From Bryobacteraceae bacterium (lineage in GTDB: Bacteria; Acidobacteriota; Terriglobia; Bryobacterales; Bryobacteraceae), in assembly GCA_030041495.1 (NCBI GenBank), contig JASHNT010000002.1, positions 62,001 to 126,000 of the forward strand: 64,000 nucleotides of DNA, given 5' to 3'. The translations under genes were made by a program, and so were the position numbers. The notes beneath the pieces are model-generated. The model was given only the letters and a program-made list of their open reading frames with translations, had not been told where the DNA came from and did no database searches. Shown in pieces: positions 15,565 through 25,900 of this stretch; position 1 is the stretch's first letter; each line of letters opens with the position of its first letter.

Positions 15565-17046
15565 TTGTCCCAAGAGATCAGGGAGCTTCGCCGCCGCGTG
15601 GAGCGGTTGACCGCACTGCAGCGCGAGATGGAGGCCCGGCTATGGACTCTCGAAGATAGCCGTGTCTTCCGCGCCTTGCAGCGCATCGGGATCTTCACGG
15701 GTTCGATAAAAGCTTGGCTGCGGCCTGGAGCGGAGGCTGCGCGGCAGCGCAACGAGTATCGAAGCTGGCTGGAGAGCCGGACGTGGGGCGAGCTCGACAT
15801 CGCAGCGCTGAAGTGCCAGCCGAGGTTCCACGTTGTCCGGGATTCCCAGCGTGTGCCGGATGCCGACTACTTGGTGTTCCTGGCTCCGGGCGGAAAGCTT
15901 ACGTCCGGCGCTCTGTTCGACCTCGCCGAAGCGGTGCAGCAGGAGCGCTACGATGTGCTGTACGGCGACGAGGATTGCGGCTCCATGCCGCTGTTCAAGC
16001 CGGGTTGGTCGCCGGAGTTGCTTCGGTCGCCGACGTATCCTGGCCGAGTGCTTGCGGTCCGCAAAGACGCGCTAGACAAAGACGCGGCAGACACAGACGC
16101 GATGGCCGCCGCCGGCTGGTTCCGCGATCTGCCCGAACTCGCCCGGAAGTTGGCCGGGCAAGGCGCGCGATTCCAGCACGTGCCAAGCATGCTGGCGGAA
16201 TTCGATGAACCTCCTTCCGTGTTCCCCAAGCCGCGGCCGCGCCAGGTGCAAGGAACTCCGCTGGCCAGCATCATCATCTGCTCGCGCAATGCGAAGCTGC
16301 TCAAGAGCTGCCTCGATTCGATCGAGCGTCGAACCGGCTACGCGCATCGCGAGATCATCGTGGTCGAGCATGTGACGGGTGAGGCGCGCTTGTTGCCGGG
16401 CGCATCCTACACGCCCGTCCGCTATTCCGGGCGCTTCGATTTCGCGGCGATGAATAATCGCGGCGCTAAGGCTGCTAATGGTCAGGTGCTGGTCTTCCTC
16501 AACGACGATGTGCAGCCGCTCGAGAGCCAGTGGCTGGAGGCTCTGGTAGCCCAGGCGCAAAGGCCGGAGGTGGGCGCGGCGGGCGCTCTGCTGTTTTATC
16601 CCAACGGCACCATCCAGCACGCCGGAATCGTGCTGGGGATCAGCGGCTACGTGGGACATCCGCGCCGCGGAAAGTTCGACGGAGGATTCTGGCCGTGGAC
16701 TCTGGCGACCCGCAACGTGACTGCCGTTACCGGCGCGTGCCTGGCGATGCGGCGCGCGGTGTTTGAGGAGGTCGGCGGATTCGATCTCAAATTTCCGGTG
16801 AATTATAACGACGTCGATTTATGCCTGCGCGCGGGCAGGGCCGGATATCAGGTGATTCTGGAAGCGGCGGCGCGCCTGCGCCATGACGAATCGCGCAGCC
16901 GTGTACGCGGAGTCAAATGGGAAGAACTCGACCGGTTCGCCGAGCGCTGGGGCAATCAGATCGCCCAGGGCGATCCGTACTTCAATCCGAATTTGTCGCT
17001 GCGAAACGAGGATTGCGATCTTGCTGAGGTCTATGCAGAGGACTAA
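15565..17046 (+). CDS. Family 2 glycosyltransferase with N-terminal coiled coil
   Basis: A 493-residue GT-A transferase. The N-terminal 60 residues (MSQEIRELRRRVERLTALQR...) form a coiled coil. The first half is a degenerate GT-like domain with YGDEDCG. The second half is a standard GT2 domain with LASIIICSRN, RFDFAAMNNRGAKAANGQV and the DxD-like FLNDDVQPLE, then a conserved NYNDVDLCLRAGRAGYQV. It is likely to build cell-surface rhamnan/LPS-like glycans. It starts with TTG 15565 and ends overlapping the ABC-F gene by four bases, convergent. Confidence 0.88.
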   Translation: MSQEIRELRRRVERLTALQREMEARLWTLEDSRVFRALQRIGIFTGSIKAWLRPGAEAARQRNEYRSWLESRTWGELDIAALKCQPRFHVVRDSQRVPDADYLVFLAPGGKLTSGALFDLAEAVQQERYDVLYGDEDCGSMPLFKPGWSPELLRSPTYPGRVLAVRKDALDKDAADTDAMAAAGWFRDLPELARKLAGQGARFQHVPSMLAEFDEPPSVFPKPRPRQVQGTPLASIIICSRNAKLLKSCLDSIERRTGYAHREIIVVEHVTGEARLLPGASYTPVRYSGRFDFAAMNNRGAKAANGQVLVFLNDDVQPLESQWLEALVAQAQRPEVGAAGALLFYPNGTIQHAGIVLGISGYVGHPRRGKFDGGFWPWTLATRNVTAVTGACLAMRRAVFEEVGGFDLKFPVNYNDVDLCLRAGRAGYQVILEAAARLRHDESRSRVRGVKWEELDRFAERWGNQIAQGDPYFNPNLSLRNEDCDLAEVYAED

Positions 17047-18953
17047 CTCAGCTCGGCCGAGAGCTGCTCCCATTCGGCCATGCGGGCTTCCAGCGTCTTG
17101 CGGCGCTCGGCCACCAGATCGGTCAGCCGCATGGTCTCCTCCATGCTCTTGAAATCCGCCAGCGAGGCTTCGTGCGACGCGATTTCGGATTCCAGTGCGG
17201 CGACCTCTTTTTCCACCGTCCCCAGGCGGTCTTGAAGCTTTTTGAGCTTCATCGGATTCACGCGCCTTGCGCCGTTTTCCGATTCTTTGGGAGGAACAGG
17301 CGCGGGCGCTTCGACCGGCTCCGGAGCCTGCGCGGCCAGCGCTTCCGGCCCGCCTGACTTGCGCCACAAATAATCTTCGTAATTGCCCGGATAAATGTGG
17401 ACGTGGCCGTCTTCAATTTCGAAAATGCGCGTAGCCAGCTTATCGATGAAGTAGCGGTCGTGGGAAACAAACACCACGGTTCCGGTGTAGGAGTTCAGCG
17501 CCTCCAGCAGTACGTCCTTGGCTTGCATGTCGAGGTGATTGGTGGGCTCGTCCAGCAGTAGAAAATTCGCGGGCGCCAGCAGGATGCGCGCCAGGGCGTA
17601 GCGGTTGCGCTCGCCGCCGGAGAGCACGCCGATCTTCTTGAATACGTCGTCTTCGCTGAACAGGAAGCAGCCCAGCAGGGTGCGCAGCTCCGTGGTCTTG
17701 GCGCGCGGCGCGGCGGAGCTTAAATCGTCCAGCATGCGGGCGTTCGGATCGAGCTCCTTGTATTGATCCTGCGCGAAATAATCCGGCAGCACGTTGTGGC
17801 CCAGCGTGTAATCGCCGGAGGTGAGCGGCTCCGCGCCCGCCAGCAGCTTGATCATGGTGGATTTTCCCGCGCCGTTGACGCCGACCAGGGCGACGCGCTC
17901 GCCGCGCTCGATCACGAAGTTCGCGCCGCTGAACACGTGCTTGTCGCCGTAATTCTTCGCGACGTTCTTGAACTCGGCCACGATGCGCCCGCTGGGCTTG
18001 GGCTGAGGGAACGAGAAATGGATGGTCTGCTCTTCGTTCGGAATCTCGATGCGCTCGATTTTTTCCAGCTCCTTGATGCGCGATTGCACTTGCTTGGCCT
18101 TGGTGGCCTGGTAGCGGAAACGGTTGATGAAGGCTTTCAGTTGCTCGATGCGCTCGCGCTGGTTGCGGTAGGCGGATTCGAGCTGCGCCTTGCGATCGGC
18201 CTTCTGTACCAGATATTTCGAGTAGTTGCCGTGGTAGAAATTGACGCGCTTGTTCCACAACTCGACAATTTTGTTTGCGGTGACGTCCAGGAAATAACGG
18301 TCGTGGGAAATCAGCACGTAGCCGAACGGATAATTCAAGAGATAGGACTCGAGCCAATTGCGGGCTTCCAGATCCAGGTGATTGGTGGGCTCGTCGAGCA
18401 ACAGCAGGTTGGGTTTCTCGAGCAGCAGCTTGGCCAGCGCCAGACGCATTTGCCAGCCTCCCGAAAACTCTTCGGTGCGGCGATCCCAATCCTGCTTTCG
18501 GAAGCCCAGGCCGTCCAGCACCGCGCCCACCTGCGCCTCGATGGCATAACCGTCCCGATTGCGGAATTCGGTGTCGATGTAATGCATGCGGTCGGCGGCC
18601 GCGGCGTATTCGGCGCTGGAAGGATCGAGCTCGGCCAGGCTTTCATGCAGGGTTTCGAGCTCCTGCTCCATCTCGCGCAGGCCGGCGAAGACCGTCATGC
18701 ATTCGGCGAAGACCGTGCGGCCGGCGAGCGTGAGGCCGTCCTGCGGAAGATAGCCGAGACGGACGCCCTTGGGAAAACTAATCGCTCCGTAATCCAGGCT
18801 CTCCATGCCGCACAGGATTTTGAGCAGCGTGGATTTGCCGGTGCCGTTGGCGCCGACAAGTCCGGTGCGCTCCTTGGAAGTGATCAACCAGTCGCAATTT
18901 TCGAAGAGAAGCTTAGGGCCGAAACGTTTTCCGGCCCCTTGGAGTTGAATCAT
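17043..18953 (-). CDS. ABC-F family ATPase (Uup/EttA/YdiF-type)
   Basis: A 636-residue soluble protein with two ABC cassettes and no membrane domain. First Walker A GLVGANGTGKST, first signature FSGGWQMRLALAKLLL with DEPTNHLD; second Walker A GVNGAGKST, signature LSGGERNRYALARILL with DEPTNHLD. A charged linker with RFRYQATKAKQVQSRI and a C-terminal coiled coil complete the ABC-F pattern. ABC-F proteins act on the ribosome E site in translation or antibiotic protection. ATG 18953 gives MIQLQGAGKRFG; the open frame to 19106 is not expected to be coding. Confidence 0.95.
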   Translation of the reverse strand: MIQLQGAGKRFGPKLLFENCDWLITSKERTGLVGANGTGKSTLLKILCGMESLDYGAISFPKGVRLGYLPQDGLTLAGRTVFAECMTVFAGLREMEQELETLHESLAELDPSSAEYAAAADRMHYIDTEFRNRDGYAIEAQVGAVLDGLGFRKQDWDRRTEEFSGGWQMRLALAKLLLEKPNLLLLDEPTNHLDLEARNWLESYLLNYPFGYVLISHDRYFLDVTANKIVELWNKRVNFYHGNYSKYLVQKADRKAQLESAYRNQRERIEQLKAFINRFRYQATKAKQVQSRIKELEKIERIEIPNEEQTIHFSFPQPKPSGRIVAEFKNVAKNYGDKHVFSGANFVIERGERVALVGVNGAGKSTMIKLLAGAEPLTSGDYTLGHNVLPDYFAQDQYKELDPNARMLDDLSSAAPRAKTTELRTLLGCFLFSEDDVFKKIGVLSGGERNRYALARILLAPANFLLLDEPTNHLDMQAKDVLLEALNSYTGTVVFVSHDRYFIDKLATRIFEIEDGHVHIYPGNYEDYLWRKSGGPEALAAQAPEPVEAPAPVPPKESENGARRVNPMKLKKLQDRLGTVEKEVAALESEIASHEASLADFKSMEETMRLTDLVAERRKTLEARMAEWEQLSAELS

Positions 18954-19109
18954 CGGAGGGTCTACTCCAAGTTTAGCGGAGCGGGCGCGGGCTGGTGGTG
19001 TATTTCGGCTTGCTTTTTTAGGAGCCTTGAGCCAGCGCGGCGTCGAGCGAAGTGAAATCGCCGTCTGCGTAAACGAAGGCCTCCCACCGAGGGCCTCTGT
19101 ATCCAAAGA

Positions 19110-19553
19110 TCACGATTGGCCGGCGGTGGTGGTCGCGTTCCCGAACACGTCCGCGGCTTTAATGATAGCGGCGTATTTCTTGAGGATCCGCTCGCCGATC
19201 TCGGGACGCCCGGGGTAGGTGATGAGAACTGTCAATGGGGCGTTAAATCGCTGGAGCTTGTACATTTCCTCTACCGCTGTGGAGTAATCATTTTCGTGCT
19301 CTATGGCGACCGAGAGGTACCTGGCCCACGTCTCCCCCGTAGCCTGGAAGAACGCCGCGTCAAGGGTTTGGCATTCGAGATGGAATCCCATGTTCAGTTC
19401 CGCTGCCATCGCCGGCAGGATCACATCGCGAATGACATCGGTATAGCTGTGACTGTCGGTCCACTTTTGAAGCAGTAGCTCGCTATTCGCGCCAACCACA
19501 CGGCGAAACGCCGAGTAGAAGCTGCTTGGCGAGGGATCTGTTTGGGCGGCCAT
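19110..19553 (-). CDS. Hypothetical protein, 147 residues
   Basis: A soluble, mostly helical protein with no motif I recognise. It has FYSAFRRVVGANSELLLQKW near the N-terminus and LTVLITYPGRPEIGERILKK near the end. Composition and codon use look like a real gene. It is separated from the ABC-F gene by about 155 bases and is divergent from the small gene at 19621. Confidence 0.6.
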   Translation of the reverse strand: MAAQTDPSPSSFYSAFRRVVGANSELLLQKWTDSHSYTDVIRDVILPAMAAELNMGFHLECQTLDAAFFQATGETWARYLSVAIEHENDYSTAVEEMYKLQRFNAPLTVLITYPGRPEIGERILKKYAAIIKAADVFGNATTTAGQS

Positions 19554-19620
19554 TGTCCTCCTATCGATCGTTGCGCGGAGCGTGACGTTCTCCCGCGATT
19601 ATCCCTGATAACATGGACGC

Positions 19621-19836
19621 ATGTCTGCGTTGCTCGAAAAGGCGCTGGAGAAAGTCGCCGCGCTGCCTCAAGACGAGCAGGATGCGATCGCATCACAAAT
19701 CCTCGCCTCGATCGAGGACCAGAATGAGTGGAAAAAGCGCTTCGCTGAAAAGCGCGACGTGATCCTTCGCATGGCGCGCGAAGCGCTTGAGGAAAACGCT
19801 CGGGGCGAGACACAGCCGCTGGACGACCTCCTCTAG
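19621..19836 (+). CDS. Small antitoxin-like protein
   Basis: A 71-residue helical protein, MSALLEKALEKVAALPQDEQ then ILASIEDQNEWKKRFAEKRD, with an acidic tail ending LDDLL. The pattern 'LEKALEKVAALP.EEQD.IAS.IL..IEDE..W' is common among small proteins annotated as addiction-module components. No toxin gene is adjacent, so the role is uncertain. Confidence 0.65.
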   Translation: MSALLEKALEKVAALPQDEQDAIASQILASIEDQNEWKKRFAEKRDVILRMAREALEENARGETQPLDDLL

Positions 19837-19858
19837 CTGACGTGATCCTTCCTCTCCT

Positions 19859-20652
19859 CTAGAACAGCGCCCGACGGGAGATGTCGAGTGCGGCGGTGCG
19901 CACGGAGCTCACCAGTTTTTCGAGATCGCCCCACACCGCATCATTCGGGCTGCCGTTGACCGAGACCGCGGCTCGCACGGCGCCCGAGCCATCGAACACG
20001 GGAGCGGCCAGCGCGCGCAGGTCAGAGTACGCTTCGCCGTCAGCGATCGAGTAGCCCCGCTCGCGAACCTGCGCTAGCTCCGCAAAGAGGCGAGCCGCAC
20101 TGATATTGGTCTTGCGGGTGTACGCCGCAGGCCGCTCTGCGTGATCACGGCGTTCACCTGCTCGCGCGGAAGGTAGGCCAGCAGAGCCTTGCCCAGCGCA
20201 GTCGAATGCGCGGGCAGCTCGCGGCCGATGTCGCGTAGGGCACGCGCCGGGTAGGGGCGTTTTTCGATGGCGCGGTTCACCAGGCCGGGTCCTTCCACGC
20301 GATCCACCAGCAGAACGCAGCCGCGTTGCAGCACGCCGATGCCCGCGGAGAGGCCGGTTTCGCTGGTCAGGCGATACAGAGCCGGCTCAGCCGCGGCGTG
20401 GATTCCGGTTTCGCGTAACGCTCCGTAAGCCAGGGCGAGAGTCGCCAAGCCGATCCGGTAGCGCGCGGATTCTGCGTCACGAAACAGGTAGCCTTCGCGC
20501 TCCAGCCGGCTGAGGATATAGGAGCAGGTGCTCTTGGGGATCTTGAGGCGGCGGCTGATTTCGGCATGGCGCAGGCCGCCGGGGGTCTGCTCCACGGTCT
20601 TGAGGAGCAACAGGGCGCGGTCCAGCGAATTGGTGGCGGAAGTCGTGGCCAA
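19859..20652 (-). pseudogene. IclR-family transcriptional regulator, frameshifted
   Basis: The N-terminal winged helix is intact: NSLDRALLLLKTVEQ, LRHAEISRRLKIPKSTCSYI, LEREGYLFRD. The effector domain follows with TGLSAGIGVLQRGCVLLVDR and ELPAHSTALGKALLAYL. At about 20120-20128 the frame changes by one base; the second frame continues TRKTNISAARLFAELAQVRE, then GYSIADGEAYSDLRALAAPV and VSVNGSPNDAVW to a stop at 19859, the normal IclR C-terminus. A single-base error in the assembly would restore the gene. TTG 20652 is the likely start. It is divergent from the DUF6152 gene. Confidence 0.85.
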
Positions 20653-20733
20653 AACCCATTGTCCAATAGATTGAACGCGCGGTTGACGCGGCGCGAGGCG
20701 CGGTCTAAGGTGGATGGCGGAGGGTTTGCGCCC

Positions 20734-21165
20734 ATGAAACTCTGGATCGGCTTGGCTGGGTTGGTTGCAGCGGCGTTGCCGCTCGCGGCGCACCACTCCT
20801 TCGGCGCGGAATACGACTCGAATGCGCCGATCACGCTCACCGGCACGGTGACCAACGTGGAGTGGACCAATCCGCATACGTTCCTGTACCTGGACGTGAA
20901 GGACAAATACGGCAACCTGGTCCATTGGAAGTTGGAGGGATTTCCGCCGGTGGTGCTGTATCGCACCGGATGGACGCGCAACACCTTGAAGGTCGGCGAC
21001 ACGATCACGGTCACCGGCTGGCGCGCGCGCGACGGCGGCGATTGGGGTCACTCGCGCGAAGTCACGTTCCAGGACGGCAAGAAGCTATTCCTTGGACCTC
21101 CCGCCGGAACCGGCGACGGCGGCAACACTCCCGCCGTGGCGGTTCCGCAGCAAGCCGCGAAGTAA
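20734..21165 (+). CDS. DUF6152 family exported protein
   Basis: A 143-residue periplasmic protein with signal MKLWIGLAGLVAAALPLAA and then HHSFGAEYDSNAPITLTGTV and VEWTNPHTFLYLDVKD, the DUF6152 core with an OB-like beta fold. The C-terminus is Gly/Ala-rich. Function unknown. ATG 20734 is chosen for the signal peptide and preceding GGCGGAGGG. It is followed 13 bases later by the next gene and probably co-transcribed. Confidence 0.82.
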   Translation: MKLWIGLAGLVAAALPLAAHHSFGAEYDSNAPITLTGTVTNVEWTNPHTFLYLDVKDKYGNLVHWKLEGFPPVVLYRTGWTRNTLKVGDTITVTGWRARDGGDWGHSREVTFQDGKKLFLGPPAGTGDGGNTPAVAVPQQAAK

Positions 21166-21178
21166 CGGGAGGCGCACC

Positions 21179-21976
21179 GTGAAGCATTCTTTCGCGATTT
21201 TCGGAGTCAGTGCCGCATTGGCCGCGAGCGCTTTCGCGCAGACGCAAAACTATCCTCCGGTGCCGCGCGCCTCCGACGGCAAGCCCGACCTCACCGGAGT
21301 CTGGCAGGCGGGCAGCGATCGCATCGGCACTTGGGAGGAAGTGAACGGCGCAAGCGGCGGGCGCAACGCTCCGCGCACTGCGCATCCGGTGGAACCCTCG
21401 CGAGGGCCCGCGCCGTATCAGGATTGGGCCGCGGCCAAAGTGCTGGAGTCGTTCAACCGGCGCGGCATTGACGATCCCGACGCGCGCTGCCTCCCTCCCG
21501 GAGTTCCGCGCACCACCACCATGGGTCTGTTCCCCATGCAGATCGTCCAGACTCCGAAGCAGATCATCATGCTGTTCGAGGTGTACCACGTGTTCCGGGT
21601 GATCCCCATCGATCAGCCGCATCCGGACGATGCGGAGCCGACCTACATGGGCAATTCGGTCGGGCACTGGGACGGCGACACGCTGGTGGTGGACGTGACG
21701 AATTTCAACGACGAAACCTGGCTGGCCGGAACCGGGACGTTCCATAGCGACCAGCTTCACGTCGTGGAGAAATTCACCCGCGTGGATTACAACACCATTC
21801 AGTACGAGGCCACGCTCACAGATCCCAAAGTCCTGACCAAGCCGTGGGTGATCCGCACCACCATCATGCTACGCCCGGGGACCCGCCTGCGCGAGTATGA
21901 GTGCGAGCAGAATAACACCGACCTGAAGCGTTACGAGAAGCTGCTCGAAGACGAGTCCGTCTTCCGGCGGAAGTAG
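21179..21976 (+). CDS. Exported protein of the 'GKPDLTGVW' family
   Basis: A 265-residue secreted protein of unknown function. GTG 21179, preceded by GGGAGG, gives a signal peptide ending ASAFAQ. Conserved blocks are SDGKPDLTGVWQAG, CLPPGVPRTTTMGLFPMQIV, VGHWDGDTLVVDVTNFNDET and FHSDQLHVVEKF, ending ECEQNNTDLKRYEKL. The protein at 59836-60684 is a paralogue with the same blocks. Such proteins are numerous in Solibacter-like genomes. It pairs with the DUF6152 gene upstream. Confidence 0.8.
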   Translation: MKHSFAIFGVSAALAASAFAQTQNYPPVPRASDGKPDLTGVWQAGSDRIGTWEEVNGASGGRNAPRTAHPVEPSRGPAPYQDWAAAKVLESFNRRGIDDPDARCLPPGVPRTTTMGLFPMQIVQTPKQIIMLFEVYHVFRVIPIDQPHPDDAEPTYMGNSVGHWDGDTLVVDVTNFNDETWLAGTGTFHSDQLHVVEKFTRVDYNTIQYEATLTDPKVLTKPWVIRTTIMLRPGTRLREYECEQNNTDLKRYEKLLEDESVFRRK

Positions 21977-21984
21977 AAGCCGCT

Positions 21985-22842
21985 TCAATCGCAAAAGAAA
22001 CGCAGCGCGCGGGCGATGTAGCCTTTCAGCTCGGCGCGCTTCACCACCGCGTCCAGGAAGCCGTGGTCCAGTAGGAACTCGCTACGCTGGAAACCTGCAG
22101 GGAGCTTGGTGCGCATGCTCTGCTCAATCACGCGCGGGCCGGCGAAGCCGATCAGCGCGCCCGGCTCGGCGATGTTGAGGTCACCCAGCATGGCGAAGCT
22201 GGCGGTGACGCCTCCGGTGGTGGGATCGGTGAGGACGCTGACGTAAGGGATGCGCGCGTCGTCCAGGCGCATCAGAGCCGCGGAAATCTTGGCCATTTGC
22301 ACCAGGCTGATCGCGCCCTCCTGCATGCGCGCGCCGCCGGTGGCGGAGACGACGATCAGGGGCTGGCGCGAGGCCAGGCTGCGCTCGATGGTTCGCGTGA
22401 TCTTTTCGCCGACCACAGCGCCCATGCTTCCACCGATGAACTTGGATTCCATGGAGCAGATTTGCACGGGCCTTCCGTCAAGGCTTCCGGCAGCGGCGAC
22501 CACGGCGTCGGAAAGCTGGGTGGAGGATTGCGCGGCTTTCAACTTCTCGGCATACGGCCGCGAATCGACGAACTTGAGGGGGTCGGTGGATGAAAGGCCC
22601 TGGTCGAATTCCTGGTACTCGCCGTCAAGCAACAGCGCGATTCGCGCCCGCGCGTCCAGCCGAAAGTGATGGTTGCACTTAGGGCAGCACTGAAAGTTTT
22701 CGTCCAGTGCCTTCTTCCAGATGATCTGGGAACAACTCTCGCACTTCTGCCACAAGCCTTCGGTGCGTACACGCTTTTCCTCGCCTTCGGGCGAGCCTTC
22801 GACTCCGGGCTTTTGCCGCGTGAACCACGCCATAGCGAACAT
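21985..22842 (-). CDS. accD: Acetyl-CoA carboxylase carboxyltransferase subunit beta
   Basis: A 285-residue subunit that, with AccA, transfers carboxyl from biotin carrier to acetyl-CoA to make malonyl-CoA. The N-terminal four-cysteine zinc finger (KCESC ... CPKCNHHF, about residues 33-58) and the crotonase core are present: GSMGAVVGEKITRTIE, SATGGARMQEGAISL and PTTGGVTASFAMLGDL, GFAGPRVIEQ. Start at 22842 or 22833 (MAWFTRQ) cannot be separated. It is convergent with the gene at 21179. Confidence 0.96.
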   Translation of the reverse strand: MFAMAWFTRQKPGVEGSPEGEEKRVRTEGLWQKCESCSQIIWKKALDENFQCCPKCNHHFRLDARARIALLLDGEYQEFDQGLSSTDPLKFVDSRPYAEKLKAAQSSTQLSDAVVAAAGSLDGRPVQICSMESKFIGGSMGAVVGEKITRTIERSLASRQPLIVVSATGGARMQEGAISLVQMAKISAALMRLDDARIPYVSVLTDPTTGGVTASFAMLGDLNIAEPGALIGFAGPRVIEQSMRTKLPAGFQRSEFLLDHGFLDAVVKRAELKGYIARALRFFCD

Positions 22843-22914
22843 CTACCTACCCTAACAGAGCAAGCAGCGGCGTTGCCCGCTACGCGGGGCACGCGCGCGC
22901 TTCGTGCGGGAACG

Positions 22915-25900
22915 TTACTGCACGGCGATGGTAGTCCCAGCCGGGCTGGCGATGCCGCCGACTGAGATCGTGACCGGCACGGCGCCGCCGGGAGTGACAC
23001 CGGACGGAATCATGATGTTCACCTGTATCACGCCGGTGACTAAGCCGGGCGCCGCTCCGGCGAAGGTGACCGGCGCGGAAACGCCGCTGATGGTTGCCGT
23101 CACGCCCGCAATGTTGAGCAACTGCGAAGCATTCTGCGGGATCGGCGTGACGCTTCCGGTTACGCTGGGGGGACTGGTTTGCCCACCGCCAGTGCCGTAC
23201 AGGGAGATGACGGTGCCGCGCGGCGCGGCTTCGACTCCGCTTCCGGAAGAGCCATTGAAACTGCCGTCCTGATTGACCGCGGCCACCTGGCCGGCGCCGG
23301 TGAAGTTATCCGTGAAGAGCCCCGGGGCTGCCGGCTCCACGGCGAGCGGAAATGGAGAGGACATTCCGCCATCGAATTCCACCACCATGTTGGTGCTGAT
23401 CCGCCCATTGATCTCGTAGGGAACCATTACGTTGATCTGGTTCTGAGAGACGTAGATGGGCGTGCCTGGAATGCTGTCGAACAACACTTGCACGCCTGCG
23501 AGCGTGTTGCTCACCGTGCCGTTGGAGACCGAGAACAGCGTTCCGTTGGCCGGAGTCGCCGGGCCCAGGAAGGTGCCCTTGATGGCAATTTCCTCTCCCG
23601 GCGCAATCGCGCTGGAGACGCCGGTGGCGTTGTTGATGATGTAGACCGGCTGCGGACCCGGAGGCGTGCTCACGTTGAAGGAAACCGGGATGTTGATGGG
23701 CGAGCTCAACGCTCCGGGAGCGGTCACCGCGATTGAGCCGGCGTAGTTTTGTTGCGCGAGCCCCTGCGGGTTCACCGAGACGGTAATGGTCTGGGGCGTC
23801 GTGCCTCCCGAGGAATTCACCGCAAGCCAGCCGCTGGAGCTCGGCATAACCGCGACCGTCGCGGAGCCGCTAGTGCTGGTGATGGTCAGCGTCTGGCTGG
23901 CGGGAGTCGCCCCTCCGATCTGATAGGTGAAGTTCAGCGAGGACGGCGAGACCGAGATGGTCTGCGCCGGGAGTACGTTTAGCGTGACATCGACGATCTG
24001 GGAAGTGGTGGCCGAGTTCTGGAACGAGAACAGAATTTGCGCATTGTACTGGCCCACGGAAAGCGTGTTTTGCGGCACGGTGACCGTCATGGGTCCGCTG
24101 GCGTTGCCGCTATTGGGCGAAATCTGCAGCCATCCGGTGTTGTTCAGGTAGTTGAGCACGGCGGTGTATGTCGCCGTGCCGGGACTGGTAGCCAGGGTCA
24201 GCGTCTGTGCGGCGGGCGGCGATCCGCCCTGGTTTTCGGAGAAGGTCAATGCCGTGGGCGTGACGGTGACGGTGGTGGCGGTGGTGACCGTGAGCGTCAC
24301 CTCGAGGGAGAGCTGCGCCGCACCCAGCGTGCTGGAACTGATTACCAGAGTTCCCGTGTAGGTGCCGGGGATGGACAGCGCTCCGGGCGTGAACTGAATG
24401 TTCAGGTTCTGCGGCGTGTTTCCGGTGGTAGCCCCGGAGATACCCAGCCACGCTCCGCCGCCGACGTTGATCACGTTGGCGCTGAAATCGACGGGCGTGT
24501 TGGGATCCGTGCTGGTGAGCGAGATCTGCTGCACGAACTGCCCGTTGCCCAATTCTACCGGTTGGGGCAGGCCAAACCCCGGCGCCATGTTGATGGTGAG
24601 CACAGCCGTATTGCTCACCACCAGCGTCACGGGAATCACCAGCGTGGCGGGGCCGGTTCCGGAGGTATAACTCAAACTTACGTTGCCGGAGCAGGTGCCC
24701 GGCGAAAGCCCGGCAGTCACGACTCCAATAGAAATGCTGGTGGTGCTGGTTCCCGAAGGCGGCGTTACCGTGAGCCAGTTGGACCCGCAATTGGTGGGGT
24801 TGGCCGTGGCCAGAAACTGCAAGGGCTGGCCGGTGCTGGTGATCTCGATGGTCTGCGAGCCGGGCGGAGCTTCTCCCGTCTCGTAGCTGAACAGCACCGC
24901 GTTCGGCGCCGCTTCCAACTGGCTGGGACTGGTCACGTTGAGCGTGACGGTAATGGTCTCCGTGTAATTGTCGCCGTTGGTGGGCGCCAAGGTTAGCGTG
25001 CCGGTATAAGTTTGGATGCTCAGGCCCGTCGGGTTCACCTGCACGGTGAGCGTGGCCGGGGTGGTAGTGGCGGAGGCGCTGGCTGTCAGCCAACTCTGGC
25101 TCGATGTGACGGTGAAGCCGACCTGAGTGGCTCCGGAGCTGGCGACAATCGCCGTCTGCGCGGCCACCGGAGCTCCGGCGAACGCCGCCGTGAAGGAAAG
25201 CGTGTTGGTGGAGAGCCTCAGCAGCGGATGGGCGGCCACGTACAGTGTGATGGGAATAGGCGTGAGCGCCTGCTCGTCGGTGGGAGTCACGATCAGGCTG
25301 GTGGTGTAGGTCCCGGGTTGCAGGCTCTGCTCAAACGGAGTCGCGTTGAGGGTGATGGTGCTGGGCGTGGTGCTGGCTGTTCCGCCCAGCGCGCTTAATA
25401 CCAGCCAAGTGACCGGAGGACTTTCCTGGATCGAGTAGGTGAGCGGGCCTTCGTTCGTGCTGAGGCTTAGTTGCTGCGGCGGAGGGTCCGATGTGGTTCC
25501 CGCTTGGTAGAGAAATGGCTGCGGATTTGCGGGTGTGACCGTGAGCGTCGCGGCGGAAGTGATGGTAAGCTGCACGCCGATCACCACGGAATCGGCAGTG
25601 GTGGTGCTAGAGGCGACAAGGTTCGCCTGGAACGTGGCCGGATACTGCGTCGCCGCCACGACGGAGGGATTCACGCTCACCGTAAACGGAGGTCCAGTGG
25701 TGGCTCCCGCGGTGGTGCTTAGCAACAGCCAGTTCCCCGAGGGCTGAAGGTAGTTGACCGCCAGGGTGTAGTTGAGCGGATTGGTGCTACTGGCAATCTG
25801 GACCGTGGCCGAAGTCGGCGTGCCGCTGGTGGCTCCCGCCTGCGCGGTGAACTGCAGGGTGGGAGGCGTGGCGGAGAGAGCGGAGATTCCGCTGACCGTG

